Numbered from the stretch's first letter, positions 1-9,075 are shown. The stretch is DNA of 64,000 nucleotides from Streptomyces iconiensis (GCF_028657195.3 NZ_JANCPR020000032.1:46171-110170), one strand, 5' to 3'. Numbers and translations are program-made. The notes: generated from the letters alone by a model not told the origin.

Positions 1-1
1 A

Positions 2-1444
2 TCCCGTCACTGGTGGATCCTCGCCGTACTGAGCCTGGCCCAGCTGCTGCTGGTGCTCGACTCCACCGTCATGAACGTCGCCCTCCCGTCCGTACAGGCG
101 GACCTGGGCTTCAGCAGCGCGGACCGGCAGTGGATCGTCACCGCCTACGCCCTCGTCTTCGGCGGCACGCTGCTGGCCGGAGGCCGGCTGAGCGACATGC
201 TCGGCCGCAAGCGCATGCTGCTGACGGCCACGTCCGGGTTCATCCTCGCCTCCGTACTGGGCGGCCTCGCGAACGGCTTTGGCATGCTGGTCACCGCGCG
301 CGGCCTGCAGGGCTTCTTCGGGGCCCTGCTGGCACCGGCGACCCTGTCGCTCATGGCCACCACCTTCACCGACCGGTCCCGCCGCGGAAAGGCATTCGGC
401 GTCTTCGGTGCGGTTTCCAGCAGCGGCGCCGCGATCGGCCTGCTCCTGGGCGGGGCACTGACCCAGTACCTGGACTGGCGCTGGTGCCTGCTGGTCAACG
501 TCGTGGCCGGCGCGGTGATCCTCGCGGCGGCAGCGGCCCTGATTCCCGCGCAGGCCCCGGTCTCGTCGCGCCCGCGCCTGGACCTGCCCGGCGTGATCAC
601 ATCCGTGCTCGGTGTCCTCGCCCTGGTCTACGGCTGCTCGACGGCGGAGCGCGAGGGGTGGACCAGCCCGGTGACGCTGAGCTCCCTCGCCGCGGGCGTA
701 CTGCTCCTGGGACTGTTCGTCCTCATCCAGACCCGGGTCTCCCAGCCCTTGCTGCCGATGCGGGTCGTACGTGACCGCAACCGCGGGGCCGCCTACCTCA
801 TGGTCGCGATCGCGGGAATCGGCATGTTCGGCGTCTTCCTCTTCCTCGCCTACCACCTGCAGGAGGTGCTCGGCTTCTCCGCGCTGATGACTGGTATCGC
901 GTTCCTGCCCATGGTCATCTCCATGGTGGTGATGGCCATCGTGACCGGAGGCGTCCTGCTGCCCCGTACCGGCCCGCGTCCCGTCGTCATCGGCGGCTTT
1001 GTGCTCACCGGGGTGGGCACCGCCCTGTTCACCGGGCTGAGCGTGCACAGCGGCTACGCCGCGGGCATCCTGCCGGGCCTGCTGATCACCGGCTCCGGCT
1101 TCGGCCTGATCTTCGGGCCGGCGATGAACCTCGCCACCGACCGGGTCGATGCCGCCGACGCAGGGGCCGCCTCCGCCCTGGTCAACGCCGGACAGCAGAT
1201 CGGAGCGGCCATCGGCACCGCCCTGCTCAACACCATCGCGGTCAGCGCCACCACCAGCTACCTCACCACCCACCCCAAGGCCCCCGACGCTGCCGCGCAA
1301 GCATCCGTGCACGGCAACACCGTCGCCTTCTGGGTGACCGTGGCGGTGTTCGTCCTCGGCGCTCTCGCATGCGGCCTCCTTGTCCGCCCCGGACGACAGA
1401 CCGGGGCAAAGGACGGGAACGCCACGGTGACGGCAGCGATCTGA
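2..1444 (+). CDS. MFS transporter, DHA2 (14-TM) drug-exporter type, 5' end outside window
   Basis: The frame is open from base 2, and the first readable residues (SRHWWILAVLSLAQLLLVLD) form the usual first membrane helix, so the gene starts before the window. The LDSTVMNVALPSV segment and the motif A loop GGRLSDMLGRKRM are diagnostic of DHA2 proton-driven drug exporters in the cytoplasmic membrane. About 480 residues are visible with many alternating hydrophobic helices, close to the family length of 480-520. A methyltransferase gene follows 54 bases downstream on the same strand. The substrate cannot be inferred. Confidence 0.93.
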   Translation, partial: SRHWWILAVLSLAQLLLVLDSTVMNVALPSVQADLGFSSADRQWIVTAYALVFGGTLLAGGRLSDMLGRKRMLLTATSGFILASVLGGLANGFGMLVTARGLQGFFGALLAPATLSLMATTFTDRSRRGKAFGVFGAVSSSGAAIGLLLGGALTQYLDWRWCLLVNVVAGAVILAAAAALIPAQAPVSSRPRLDLPGVITSVLGVLALVYGCSTAEREGWTSPVTLSSLAAGVLLLGLFVLIQTRVSQPLLPMRVVRDRNRGAAYLMVAIAGIGMFGVFLFLAYHLQEVLGFSALMTGIAFLPMVISMVVMAIVTGGVLLPRTGPRPVVIGGFVLTGVGTALFTGLSVHSGYAAGILPGLLITGSGFGLIFGPAMNLATDRVDAADAGAASALVNAGQQIGAAIGTALLNTIAVSATTSYLTTHPKAPDAAAQASVHGNTVAFWVTVAVFVLGALACGLLVRPGRQTGAKDGNATVTAAI

Positions 1445-1498
1445 AGCACCCCCAACAGCCGACCACCAACGAGAAACCAAGGAGAGGACGTAAGCGCC

Positions 1499-2098
1499 AT
1501 GGACGCCCAGCACTGGGACGAGATGTACCGCAGTCGCGACCAGATATTCAGCGGCAACCCGAACCCCGTACTCGTCACCGAGATCACCGACCTGCCACCG
1601 GGCCAGGCGCTCGACGTCGGATGCGGCGAAGGAGCCGACGCACTCTGGCTGGCCCGGCGCGGCTGGCAGGTCACGGCGGTCGACATCTCCGAAATCGCCC
1701 TGCACCGTGCCGCCACCGCAACCACCAGCATCAACGGCCGCGTGGCGTGGGCACGGGCCGACCTCACCACCACGCCGCCCCCAGCAGACGCCTTCGACCT
1801 GGTGTCCATCCACTACTTCCCACTCCACCGCCAGCCCGGCCACACGGCGCTGAACGGCCTTCTCAACGCTGTCGGCCCCGGCGGCACGCTGCTCTTCGCC
1901 ACCCACGCCCGCGCAGACCTCACATCGCGCAAGGACATCGACGCCGCCGACTACTACCAGCCCGACGACATCGCCCAACTCCTCGACCCCACCGCCTGGA
2001 ACGTACTGACCAACGAGACCCGTCCCCGTGCCACCCCGACCCCCGCCGACACGCGCCACACCCAAGACGCCATCCTGCGAGCAGTACGCCTGTCCTAG
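1499..2098 (+). CDS. Class I SAM-dependent methyltransferase
   Basis: A 199-residue protein with the SAM-binding glycine motif ALDVGCGEGADALWLA near residues 37-52 and a following acidic strand end (VTAVDIS). The post-I region fits the Methyltransf_25/TehB-like group that includes small-molecule and tellurite methyltransferases. The ATG is preceded by AGGAGAGG with good spacing, which fixes the start. It lies 54 bases behind the exporter and may be co-transcribed with it. The substrate is unknown. The downstream side is bounded by a decayed IS481 element. Confidence 0.88.
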   Translation: MDAQHWDEMYRSRDQIFSGNPNPVLVTEITDLPPGQALDVGCGEGADALWLARRGWQVTAVDISEIALHRAATATTSINGRVAWARADLTTTPPPADAFDLVSIHYFPLHRQPGHTALNGLLNAVGPGGTLLFATHARADLTSRKDIDAADYYQPDDIAQLLDPTAWNVLTNETRPRATPTPADTRHTQDAILRAVRLS

Positions 2099-2160
2099 GC
2101 CCGCCGGGCTCCGCCTCGCCCCGCCGAGGTGTTCACTTCCACACCATCGCAGAGGTCCTC

Positions 2161-3125
2161 GTGCCCCACCCCAATGCCCGGCGGCAGGCGGCTCCTCGTC
2201 CACCGGGTCAGAGCCGGCAGGGCCGTCGACCACGTGGCCGACGAGATGGGCATCTCCCGCACCACGGCCCACAAGTGGGGCCGCCGCGAGCCCAAGGCGA
2301 TGCGGGCCTGTACGACCGCTCCAGCCGACCACGGACAACTCCGCACCGCACCCCCGCCGATGTCGAGTCCCGCATCCGCGACCTGCGCCGTGAGCGGAAA
2401 CTCGGCCCGGCCAGGATCGGCCCGATTCTGGGACTGCCCGCCTCGACCGTCCACCGTGTCCTGACGCGCCACCAGTTGAACCGTCTGCGCTGGATGGACC
2501 GGCCCACCGGCCAGGTCATCCGCCGCTACGAACACGAGCGTCCCGGCGAACTCGTCCACGTCAACGTCAAGACACCCGGCCACCTCCCCTACGGCGGCGG
2601 GCATCGGATCATGCCCCGGCAACAGGCCGGCACCAACCGGCAAGCCAGACCAGCGCACGAAAAGGCGGCAGCCCTGTGATCGGCTACAGCTTCATCCACA
2701 CTGCCATCGACGATCACTCCCGCATCGCCTACAGCGAGGTCCTCACCGATGAACGCAAGGAGACCGCTGCGGAGTTCTGGCAGCGAGCCAACACCTTCTT
2801 CGCCGGGCACGGCATCACCGTCGAGCGGGTCCTCACCGACATCGGCTCCTGCTACAGGTCCGGGCTGTTCGCGCAGACTCTGAGAGACGCCGACATCGTC
2901 CACAAGTGCACCCGGACCTACCGCCCGCAAACGAACGGCAAGGCGGAGCGCCTGAACCGCACCCTGCTCGATGAATGGGCCTACGTGCGCCCGTACTCCA
3001 GCAAAGCCGAACGCACCGATGCCTTGGCGGAATTCATCCACACCTACAACCATCACCGTGGCCACACCGCGCTCGGTGGTGAGCCACCCATCAGTCGAGT
3101 CAACAACCCTGCGGGTCAATACACG
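2161..3125 (+). pseudogene. IS481-family transposase, multiply frameshifted relic
   Basis: The reading moves through three frames. It runs VPHPNARR, then GRRLLVHRVRAGRAVDHVAD with the helix-turn-helix ISRTTAHKW, then DRSSRPRTTPHRTPADVE and LGPARIGPILGLPASTVHRV, and finally SFIHTAIDDHSRIAYSEVL through HTYNHHRGHTALGG to GQYT. These are consecutive blocks of an IS481 integrase-type transposase of about 320 residues. The first catalytic Asp (usually HVDVKK) reads HVNVKT, while the second Asp (LTDIGSCY) and the Glu (GKAERLNRT) remain. With two or three frameshifts and a lost catalytic residue the element is dead. No terminal repeats or target duplication were recognised. Confidence 0.85.
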
Positions 3126-3367
3126 GCACCGCGCCCCATGACGTTCTGGTCCGGCAGGGTCAGCAGCCCCGCGAAGCCGAAGTCCCAGTCCCCGGCGGCG
3201 GGATCGGACGCGGGACCGGACGCGGGACCGGACGCGGCCAGCATCAGCACGCCGATGAACACCGCCGTGACGCCATCGGACAGGTCCAGGTCGTAGCTAC
3301 CGCCGGAGAAGATGTTGCTCACCGACCTATGATGCGATCCCGCCCTCCACCTGCTTGGAGAAGACGC

Positions 3368-3904
3368 ATGACGGATGCGAGCACCGGCAAAGTGGTCGTG
3401 AACAGGGTGATGTCCCTCGATGGGTTCATCGCCGGTCCCGGCCACACGATGGACTGGATCTTCGAGCACATGACGTCGGCGACGTTCCCGGAGGTCGCGG
3501 CGGCCACGGGCGCCATGCTCATCGGCCGGGGCACGTACGAGGTCGGCAAGCGCATGTCCGACGAGAACACCGACTACGACGGCGGGGCGCAGTTCGTCCT
3601 CACCCACCGCCCGCCCGACGAGCCGGACCCCAACGTCACCTTCCTCACCTGCGACATCGAGAAAGCCGTCGCCACGGCACGCCACGCCGCCGACGGCAAG
3701 AACCTGGAGATCCTCGGCGCCGACGTGGCCGCCCAGTGCCTGCAGCGCGGCCTGGTCGACGAGATCCTGGTTTACGTGCTGCCGGTGCTGCTCGGCGACG
3801 GCGTCCGCTTCGCGCCGCCGGGCCTCGACCGGATCGACCTGGAACCGTTCAGCAACCTCCAGTCGGGCGGGGTCACCATGCTGCGCTTCCACGTGCGCAA
3901 GTAG
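3368..3904 (+). CDS. Dihydrofolate reductase family protein (RibD C-terminal fold)
   Basis: A 178-residue protein starting MTDASTGKVVVNRVMSLDGF. The VMSLDGFIAGPG opening, the MLIGRGTYE block and the late EILGADVAAQCLQRGLVDEI block are hallmarks of the RibD-C/YyaP-type dihydrofolate reductase family, which are small NADPH-binding reductases of mostly unknown substrate. The ATG at 3368 is preferred over an in-frame ATG at 3329 because GGAG lies 8 bases upstream and the fold begins here. It stands alone, downstream of the IS481 relic. Confidence 0.9.
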   Translation: MTDASTGKVVVNRVMSLDGFIAGPGHTMDWIFEHMTSATFPEVAAATGAMLIGRGTYEVGKRMSDENTDYDGGAQFVLTHRPPDEPDPNVTFLTCDIEKAVATARHAADGKNLEILGADVAAQCLQRGLVDEILVYVLPVLLGDGVRFAPPGLDRIDLEPFSNLQSGGVTMLRFHVRK

Positions 3905-4219
3905 GCACGGTCGCAACTACCGGCCTGCTGTCATGACCCCCACCCCTGGGGCCAGTTCCCTACTCTCGTTGGACATCAACTGGCCCGACGGTGGCTGCAG
4001 TTCATGACGAACATCGGTCGGGCTTCCCACACGATCAACGCGTACGTACGGGCGGGTGGTCGGTCGATCGGTCGAGGACCACCTGCGGTTCTGTGCAGTC
4101 GAAGGCACAGAACCCGTACTGGCCGGTGCGGACACGGTTGCCGCCTGGACCGGGGACGCGCTCGACCGTCCCCGCCAGCGACCCGCGAAGGCACCGCGCT
4201 TCTTATGACCTGTGCTCCC
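3905..4219. other. Intergenic, no gene recognised
   Basis: About 315 bases between the reductase gene and a decayed secreted-protein start. Short open frames exist on both strands, but none has a ribosome binding site or a recognisable domain. No clear terminator hairpin was seen after the reductase stop. Confidence 0.5.
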
Positions 4220-4420
4220 ATGAACGACCACGGAGGATCCAGGCGCGCCCGGCGACCGCGTCGGCCCTGCTGATGACAGCAGCCCTTTCCCTCACAGCCT
4301 CCACCGCACTACAGAGGACAAGGAAGTCACCGAAGACGCCACCGCGTCAACGCTCCCTGACGATGTTCATATCCGAGGTCAAGCTCTCGGTGCCACTCAG
4401 CGGCGGTGCGCCGACGCCGC
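4220..4420 (+). pseudogene. Possible secreted-protein 5' fragment, frameshifted
   Basis: An ATG at 4220 opens MNDHG. One frame over is a signal-peptide-like hydrophobic run (ATASALLMTAALSLTASTA), and another frame over continues with DKEVTEDATASTLPDDVHI. Read together they resemble the start of an exported protein broken by two frameshifts and then joined to unrelated DNA near 4400, where the kinase relic begins on the other strand. The reading depends on pattern recognition only. Confidence 0.3.
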
Positions 4421-4843
4421 CCCCTCCTCGGCCACCCCAGCCGCCAGCAGCAGAACGGCTGATACAGGAAGTGTGCCGTGCCGGGAGACCGCCGCGGAGA
4501 GCGTGGGGCCCTGTACGAAAGCGGTGGCGAGCCACAGCGGGGTGGTGTCGATCTCGCTGTCGATCACGGGCGCGGTGTGCAGGCCGTGCACCCGCCGCGC
4601 CGCTTCCACCTCCCGGCGGCAGCGGCGCCGGAAGCCCGCGTCGCCCGCCAGCTCCGGACGGATCGCCTTGATGGCCACCGGCCGCCCCGCCAGGGTGTGG
4701 GAGAGATAGACCGTGCCCATACCGCCCACACCGAGCCGCGCGGCCAGCGTGTAGCCGCCCAACTGCGGCCGATCATCGGCCTCCAGCGCCTGGAAGACCG
4801 AGACCTGCGCACCAGTACCCCGGTCCGCTCCCTCTCCGGCCAT
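4397..4843 (-). pseudogene. Ser/Thr protein kinase (PknB-type), truncated N-lobe
   Basis: From an ATG at 4843 (MAGEGADRGTGAQ) the protein reads LGGYTLAARLGVGGMGTVYLS, the glycine loop of Hanks-type kinases, then VAIKAIRPEL with the ATP-anchoring Lys, and LWLATAFVQGPTLSAAV of the hinge. Sequence similarity stops just after LLLAAGVAEE, before the catalytic HRD loop, and a short unrelated tail ends at 4397. The catalytic half is missing, so this is a deletion relic. The junction coincides with the broken secreted-protein fragment on the plus strand. Confidence 0.75.
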
Positions 4844-5005
4844 ACCGATGGGTCCCCCCACGTCGTCAACTCCGTTGCGCTGCCCTGCGCGTGATCCTGA
4901 CGGCCGACCTTGATGGCCCCGGCCGCGCGCCCTGCAAAGTGGTGCCCCCGGGAACGGTGAGGGGGGCGCACCCCGCACCCCGTCGAGCCCCGGCGGCATC
5001 CGTCA

Positions 5006-6436
5006 TCACGGGCCCGGGTGCGGCGGTTCCGGCAGCGGGATGGCGCGGAAGACCGCGTCAGGGTCGTACCGGCGCTTGACACCGAGCAAGCGAGCACCGT
5101 TGGCGCCGTAGGCGTGTGTGATCTGGTCGGTTGCGTCGGGCGGGAGGAGGTTGGCGTAGCCGCCCGGGAGGGCGTGGGGTGCCAGTGCTCGGGATGTTTC
5201 GTGGGCCCAGGTGCGGTGTGTGGCGGGGGTGGGGTCGTCCGGTTCCCAGGTGGCGATGATCTCGGTCATGAGGTGTGGGGTGCGGTTGCCGAATGCTGTG
5301 TCGGCGGCGGGGACGCGGGTGGCGGCGCCGTGCAGGCTGTGCAGGCTGAGCGCTGATAGCGGTGAGGTCAGCGTGTTCCCGCCGGCGGTGAGTGCGCCCC
5401 GGACTGCGGGTGTCAGGCCGGTGAGGGTACGGGTGGTGATCTCCACGTGCCGTCCGGAGGGGAACGCGGCGTCGATCCCGGCCAGCATGCCGGCGAGCGT
5501 AACGGGTCCGGTCTGTGTGGCCAGCGGGTCGCCGAGGCGGGTGAGCGGTGCTATGGCGCGTTCACCCGCCTCGGCCTCGCCGCACCATGTCGGCGCGGCG
5601 AAGAGCACCGGCGTTCCGTCCGGCCCCGCGGTGAATCCGGTCTGTACGGTCAGCTCGTCCGGGCCGCCGGCCGGTAGGTGGTCGGCGAGCGCGGCCAGTA
5701 CCGGATCGGCCTGCGCGGCCGGGTAGATGACCATGCCGGACAGCAGGGCCGGGATCTGGTGGAGCCGCAGGCGCATGCCGGTAACCGCGCCGAAGTTGCC
5801 GCCCGCGCCGCGTACCGCCCAGAACAGGTCGCTTTCGTGCCCGGCGTCGGCGGTGACCAGCGAGCCGTCGGCCAGCACGATATCGACGGACAGCACGCTG
5901 TCCACCGCGAGCCCGAACCGGCCCGAGAGCGGGCCGTAGCCACCGCCGAGTGCCAGTCCCGCCATCCCGACGGCGCCGGCGGTGCCGGTCACCGCGACCA
6001 GTCCGTACGCCTGCGCGGCGCCGGCGACGTCGGCGGCGCTCGCCCCGCCGGCCACCCGCGCTGTGCGCGTTCGCGGGTCCACCTCCACCTGGCGCATGCC
6101 GGTCAGGTCCAGGGTCAGACCCCCCTCGGCCAGGGCGTTCCCGCTCCAGCCGTGACCGCCGCCGCGCACCGACAGCGGGACACCGGCCTCGCGTGCGGCG
6201 CGTACCCCGGCCTGTACGTCGGCCGGGCTGGAGCAGCACGCGATCACGCTGGGCCGGGCCGTCACCGCCCCGTTCCACAGCGCGCGGGCGGATTCGTAAC
6301 CGGGCCCGGTCGTCCGGATCCGTTCGTCGGGGAAGGTGCGCCGCAGGGCTGCGGTCAGTGCGGTGGTCGGGCCGGCGGTCGATGCGGTCAACGGGCACCT
6401 CGATGCGGATCTCGGCCGCCAGGGAGGCGGCATCAT
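5006..6436 (-). CDS. FAD-binding oxidoreductase with BBE domain
   Basis: A 476-residue protein from the first of two adjacent ATGs. Residues about 25-180 are the PCMH-type FAD domain (SVRGGGHGWSGNALAEGG, the usual flavin-contacting RGGGH loop, and GLALGGGYGPLSGRFGLAVD). The C-terminus (YANLLPPDATDQITHAYG through LLGVKRRYDPDAVF) is the berberine-bridge-enzyme domain. Such enzymes oxidise alcohols, sugars or alkaloid-like substrates with O2. It is divergent from the TetR gene at 6528, and the gap contains a strong dyad, so repression by that TetR is likely. The substrate is unknown. Confidence 0.92.
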   Translation of the reverse strand: MMPPPWRPRSASRCPLTASTAGPTTALTAALRRTFPDERIRTTGPGYESARALWNGAVTARPSVIACCSSPADVQAGVRAAREAGVPLSVRGGGHGWSGNALAEGGLTLDLTGMRQVEVDPRTRTARVAGGASAADVAGAAQAYGLVAVTGTAGAVGMAGLALGGGYGPLSGRFGLAVDSVLSVDIVLADGSLVTADAGHESDLFWAVRGAGGNFGAVTGMRLRLHQIPALLSGMVIYPAAQADPVLAALADHLPAGGPDELTVQTGFTAGPDGTPVLFAAPTWCGEAEAGERAIAPLTRLGDPLATQTGPVTLAGMLAGIDAAFPSGRHVEITTRTLTGLTPAVRGALTAGGNTLTSPLSALSLHSLHGAATRVPAADTAFGNRTPHLMTEIIATWEPDDPTPATHRTWAHETSRALAPHALPGGYANLLPPDATDQITHAYGANGARLLGVKRRYDPDAVFRAIPLPEPPHPGP

Positions 6437-6451
6437 GGCGGGCAGAGCAGT

Positions 6452-6488
6452 CACCCGTTCACCAGAGCCTACCTCTGATGAACGGGTG
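6452..6488. promoter_or_regulatory. Dyad operator between oxidoreductase and TetR genes
   Basis: The 10-base arms CACCCGTTCA (6452-6461) and TGAACGGGTG (6479-6488) are perfect inverted copies. An inner pair CAGAG (6463-6467) and CTCTG (6473-6477) shares the same centre, so 15 of 16 half-site positions pair. It lies 16 bases from the oxidoreductase ATG and 40 from the TetR ATG, as expected for a TetR autoregulatory operator. Confidence 0.75.
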
Positions 6489-6527
6489 GAGGCTCGGCCG
6501 ACCGTCGAGCGGCTACGATGAAGGGAT

Positions 6528-7142
6528 ATGAGCGAACCTCCCAGGACCCGCAGGGCCGAGTACGCCGAGGCGACCCGGAACGCGATCGTCACCGCCGCCC
6601 GCGAGCTGTACGCACGGCAGGGCTACTTCGCGACCACGGTCGAGGACATCGCCAGGCAGGCGCGGGTGGCACCCGCGACCGTCTACGCCGTCGGCGGCGG
6701 CAAACAGGGACTGCTGCGCACGCTGACGGACCTGTGGAGCCAGGCGCCCATCGTCGCCGAGGCGATGGAGCGGCAATCCCAGCTGACCGACCCCGGTGAG
6801 ATCCTGCGGTACACCGCCGGGGTGGTCCGCTCGATGCGGCAGGACTACGGCGACATCATGCGCGTCGTCCTGGCCACCGCCCCCAACAGCCCCGAAGCCG
6901 GCGAGGCACTGCGCCTCGCCACGGACCGCTACCGGGCCGCGGTCGCCACCGTCGCCGCACACCTGCACGAGACCGGCGGCCTGCACCCGGACATGACCAC
7001 CCGCCAGGCCACCGACATCCTGTGGTTCTTCTTCGGCTACACCGGCCTCGCCACACTCACCGACGACAACGCCTGGACCTACGAACAAGCCGAACACTGG
7101 CTCGTCCAACAAGCCACCACCGCACTCCGCACACCCCCCTGA
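6528..7142 (+). CDS. TetR/AcrR family transcriptional regulator
   Basis: A 204-residue protein with a typical N-terminal helix-turn-helix (YARQGYFATTVEDIARQARV, then APATVYAVGGGKQGLLRTL) and an all-helical ligand domain. It is divergent from the BBE oxidoreductase. The AAGGGA upstream is only about two bases from the ATG, too close for a normal ribosome binding site. TACGAT at 6514-6519 fits a -10 box whose start site would fall at or next to the ATG, suggesting a leaderless transcript. The ligand is unknown. Confidence 0.92.
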   Translation: MSEPPRTRRAEYAEATRNAIVTAARELYARQGYFATTVEDIARQARVAPATVYAVGGGKQGLLRTLTDLWSQAPIVAEAMERQSQLTDPGEILRYTAGVVRSMRQDYGDIMRVVLATAPNSPEAGEALRLATDRYRAAVATVAAHLHETGGLHPDMTTRQATDILWFFFGYTGLATLTDDNAWTYEQAEHWLVQQATTALRTPP

Positions 7143-7346
7143 CGCGAGCGCCACACCGTAAGGGCTCCTCCGCCCCTCGGCCGGCCTGGTCCAAAAGGCG
7201 GCCGGCGCGGGTGAACTCCCTGTACGTATCCTGGCGTTGGCAGGATGCAGGGTTGCGGTCCGCTCAACGGGGCGGCGGAAATGCCCGAGTCCCCGCTTGT
7301 CGCTCAGAAGTGCACCCGCTCCCGGTAAACGCCCAGGTCAACAAGA
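7143..7346. other. Gap before CRISPR relic, with one possible degenerate repeat
   Basis: No gene is seen. At 7286-7314, exactly one repeat-plus-spacer period (61 bases) before the first clear CRISPR repeat, 9 of the first 11 bases match that repeat (around GTCCCCGC) while the rest does not. This may be a decayed third repeat or chance. Confidence 0.35.
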
Positions 7347-7436
7347 CGGCTCCCCGCCCACGCGGGGATGGACCCTTCTGCCAGAGGAGCTTGAGGACGG
7401 CTACGAACTGCTCCCCGCGCACGCGGGGACGGACCC
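7347..7436 (+). CRISPR. Type I-E-like CRISPR relic: two 29-base repeats, one 32-base spacer
   Basis: Repeats at 7347-7375 and 7408-7436 share the inverted core CTCCCCGC, a short loop and GCGGGGA, and end in GGACCC. This is the form known for Streptomyces type I-E arrays. They differ at about five positions. The spacer is exactly 32 bases (7376-7407), the usual I-E length. No third repeat follows at 7469 and no cas gene is in the window, so this is an orphan remnant flanked by a transposase relic. Confidence 0.8.
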
Positions 7437-7489
7437 ATCTCGCGGTCTCTGGAACCGAACCGGGAACCGCACTTGACGAACACCGAGCG

Positions 7490-8277
7490 AGGGTCGTGCG
7501 ACAGCCTCGGCAGGTTCGGGCGGAGGTGTCCGAAACCCCCGGCGAACCCGGGCGGGGGTGAGCCGGTCGGGCTCGGCGGGACGTTCCCAGGGACGCCGGA
7601 GATCAGCGGCCAACGGCCGGGTCAGGCGGAGTTGGGTGTGGGCGGCGATGACCCGCCAGATCCGCCGGTCCGCCGCCTGCGGGGTTCGCAGCTTTGGGCG
7701 GGTCCAGCCGAGGGTCTGCTTGATCATTCTGAAGGAGGCGCATCAACGTGCCCTCGGTGACGCGGAGTTCGTTGGCGTGGTCGATCCAGGCCGAGCGGGT
7801 GGTCAGCCTCGGGTGGATGCGGTCCCATGCCATGACGCGAGCGGTGCCATAGCGGTCAGTGACCTGCACCGTCGCCGCGCCGGGCTCGCCCCAGGTGTCG
7901 GGCTTGGCGAAACGGAACTCCTCGCCGTGCTCCGGCGGTCGCCCGCCCTGGGGACAGGACAGGGCGTACTCCTTGAGCGAGGGCGCCGGCCGTCGCATGA
8001 CCCTCTCCGTACGCATCCGTCCCAGGACTCAACGGGCAGGCCGTCGAGGAGACAGGCCATGCGCGGGGCGTCGTATCCGGCGTCGAAGGCGATCAGGATG
8101 TCCCGGTCACCGGCGTTCGAACGCCCCATGTCGATGAAGTCCTCGACCATGCGGCGGACCTGGGCGGCGGTGACCTCGGCGACGTCGTCGGCCGGCCCAG
8201 CCGGAGCACGTCCAGGATCTGGCACCACGAGGTCCGGCCCGCTTCCAGCGCGGCGACGAACGAAGGCGCAGGACGCA
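7490..8277 (-). pseudogene. DDE transposase relic (NF041680-like), frameshifted with internal deletion
   Basis: Read on the minus strand, blocks of one transposase follow in order but in different frames: DVAEVTAAQVRRMVEDFIDM, then DRDILIAFDAGYDAPRMACL (with a catalytic-type Asp), RVMRRPAPSLKEYALSCPQG, FRFAKPDTWGEPGAATVQV and AWDRIHPRLTTRSAWID. A jump to MIKQTLGWTRPKLRTPQAAD and RLTRPLAADLRRPWERP skips roughly 40 residues. The 5' end is also missing. The family name is from memory of Streptomyces transposases. The broken state is visible directly. Confidence 0.72.
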
Positions 8278-8361
8278 GCGGCTAGGTTCCGGAGGCGCGG
8301 TCGCCCGCGGGGGTGGGTGCTGTGCGGTGTGCCGACACTGCCTGCGGAAGAGAGACAGCGG

Positions 8362-8809
8362 ATGAAGATCGACCGGGAGACCTGGACCGATACCGAGGTG
8401 ATCTCCCAACTGCTCGGGGAGATCGCGGCGTACTACGGCAGTGAACCCACACCCGGTGATCCGGAGCAGGTGCGGAGGGCGCTGTTCAGTAACCAGCCTG
8501 CGGCGACGGTTCTCCTCGCCCGCGATGACGATGGCGCCGCCCTCGGCATGGCCTCGCACACGAGGCTGTGGCGCCGGCTGCCGGGGCGGACACGCGCCTG
8601 CGCCTGAAGGTGCTGTACGTCCGCGAGGGGCGCGTCGGCAGGGTGTGGCGGCTGCGTTCATGGAGCGGCTGATGGAAGAGGCTGCTGCCAACCGGTGCTC
8701 GTGGGTGGAGTGGACCGCTGACGACGACAACCCGGCGGCGCTGCGCTTCTACGAATCACTCGGTGTGCAGCCGCGTGAGGGGAAGGTTTTCTACCGGACG
8801 AGCGTGTAA
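8362..8809 (+). pseudogene. GNAT-family N-acetyltransferase, frameshifted
   Basis: An ATG at 8362 opens MKIDRETWTDTEVISQLLGE and runs to a stop at 8607 after ATVLLARDDDGAALGMASHT. Continuing in other frames gives LKVLYVREG and then ARRQGVAAAFMERLMEEAAA, WVEWTADDDNPAALRFYESL and GKVFYRTSV, ending at 8809. Joined, these form a complete acetyltransferase of about 148 residues with the acetyl-CoA loop (RRQGVA). Two small frame changes near 8590-8635 break it. A sequencing error is possible, since only one or two bases are needed to repair it. Confidence 0.78.
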
Positions 8810-9014
8810 CAGCGCCTGGTGCTCCTGGCGAATAGGCGGTGTTCCCTATCTGCCCTGTTCCTCCGCTGGGGCACACGGTGCGACAGGGCCGTGTCGTCGT
8901 CGTTCGTCGGGCTGCTGGCGACGCGGTTCCTGGCCGCCGGCGCGCGGGTGACCGCCGCGACGCGGGCCCGGCGCTGTGGTCCGCGCTGTGCGAAGCGGCG
9001 TGCAGCCGCCTCGT
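8810..9014. other. Intergenic, no gene recognised
   Basis: Open frames run through this stretch on both strands, as is usual in high-GC DNA, but none has a start signal or recognisable motif. It leads into the long inverted repeat at 9015. Confidence 0.45.
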
Positions 9015-9075
9015 CCTCGCCCGCGCCCGGGGATTCGGCCGCCCCGCACGGCCGAATCCCCGGGCGTGGGCGAGG
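9015..9075. repeat. 26-base near-perfect inverted repeat, 9-base loop
   Basis: The arms 9015-9040 and 9050-9075 pair at 25 of 26 positions, the exception being a G-T pair. The loop is GCCCCGCAC. The inner arm is GGGGATTCGGCC. There is no T-run after either arm, so it is not a classical intrinsic terminator, although T-less terminators occur in Streptomyces. No gene boundary on either side explains it. Confidence 0.7.

Noticed and set aside
3116..3322. Minus-strand frame VSNIFSGGSYDLDLSDGVTA to DQNVMGRGAVY
   Set aside because: It has a hydrophobic segment but no ribosome binding site or recognised family, and its 3' end overlaps the IS481 relic. At best it is a fragment.
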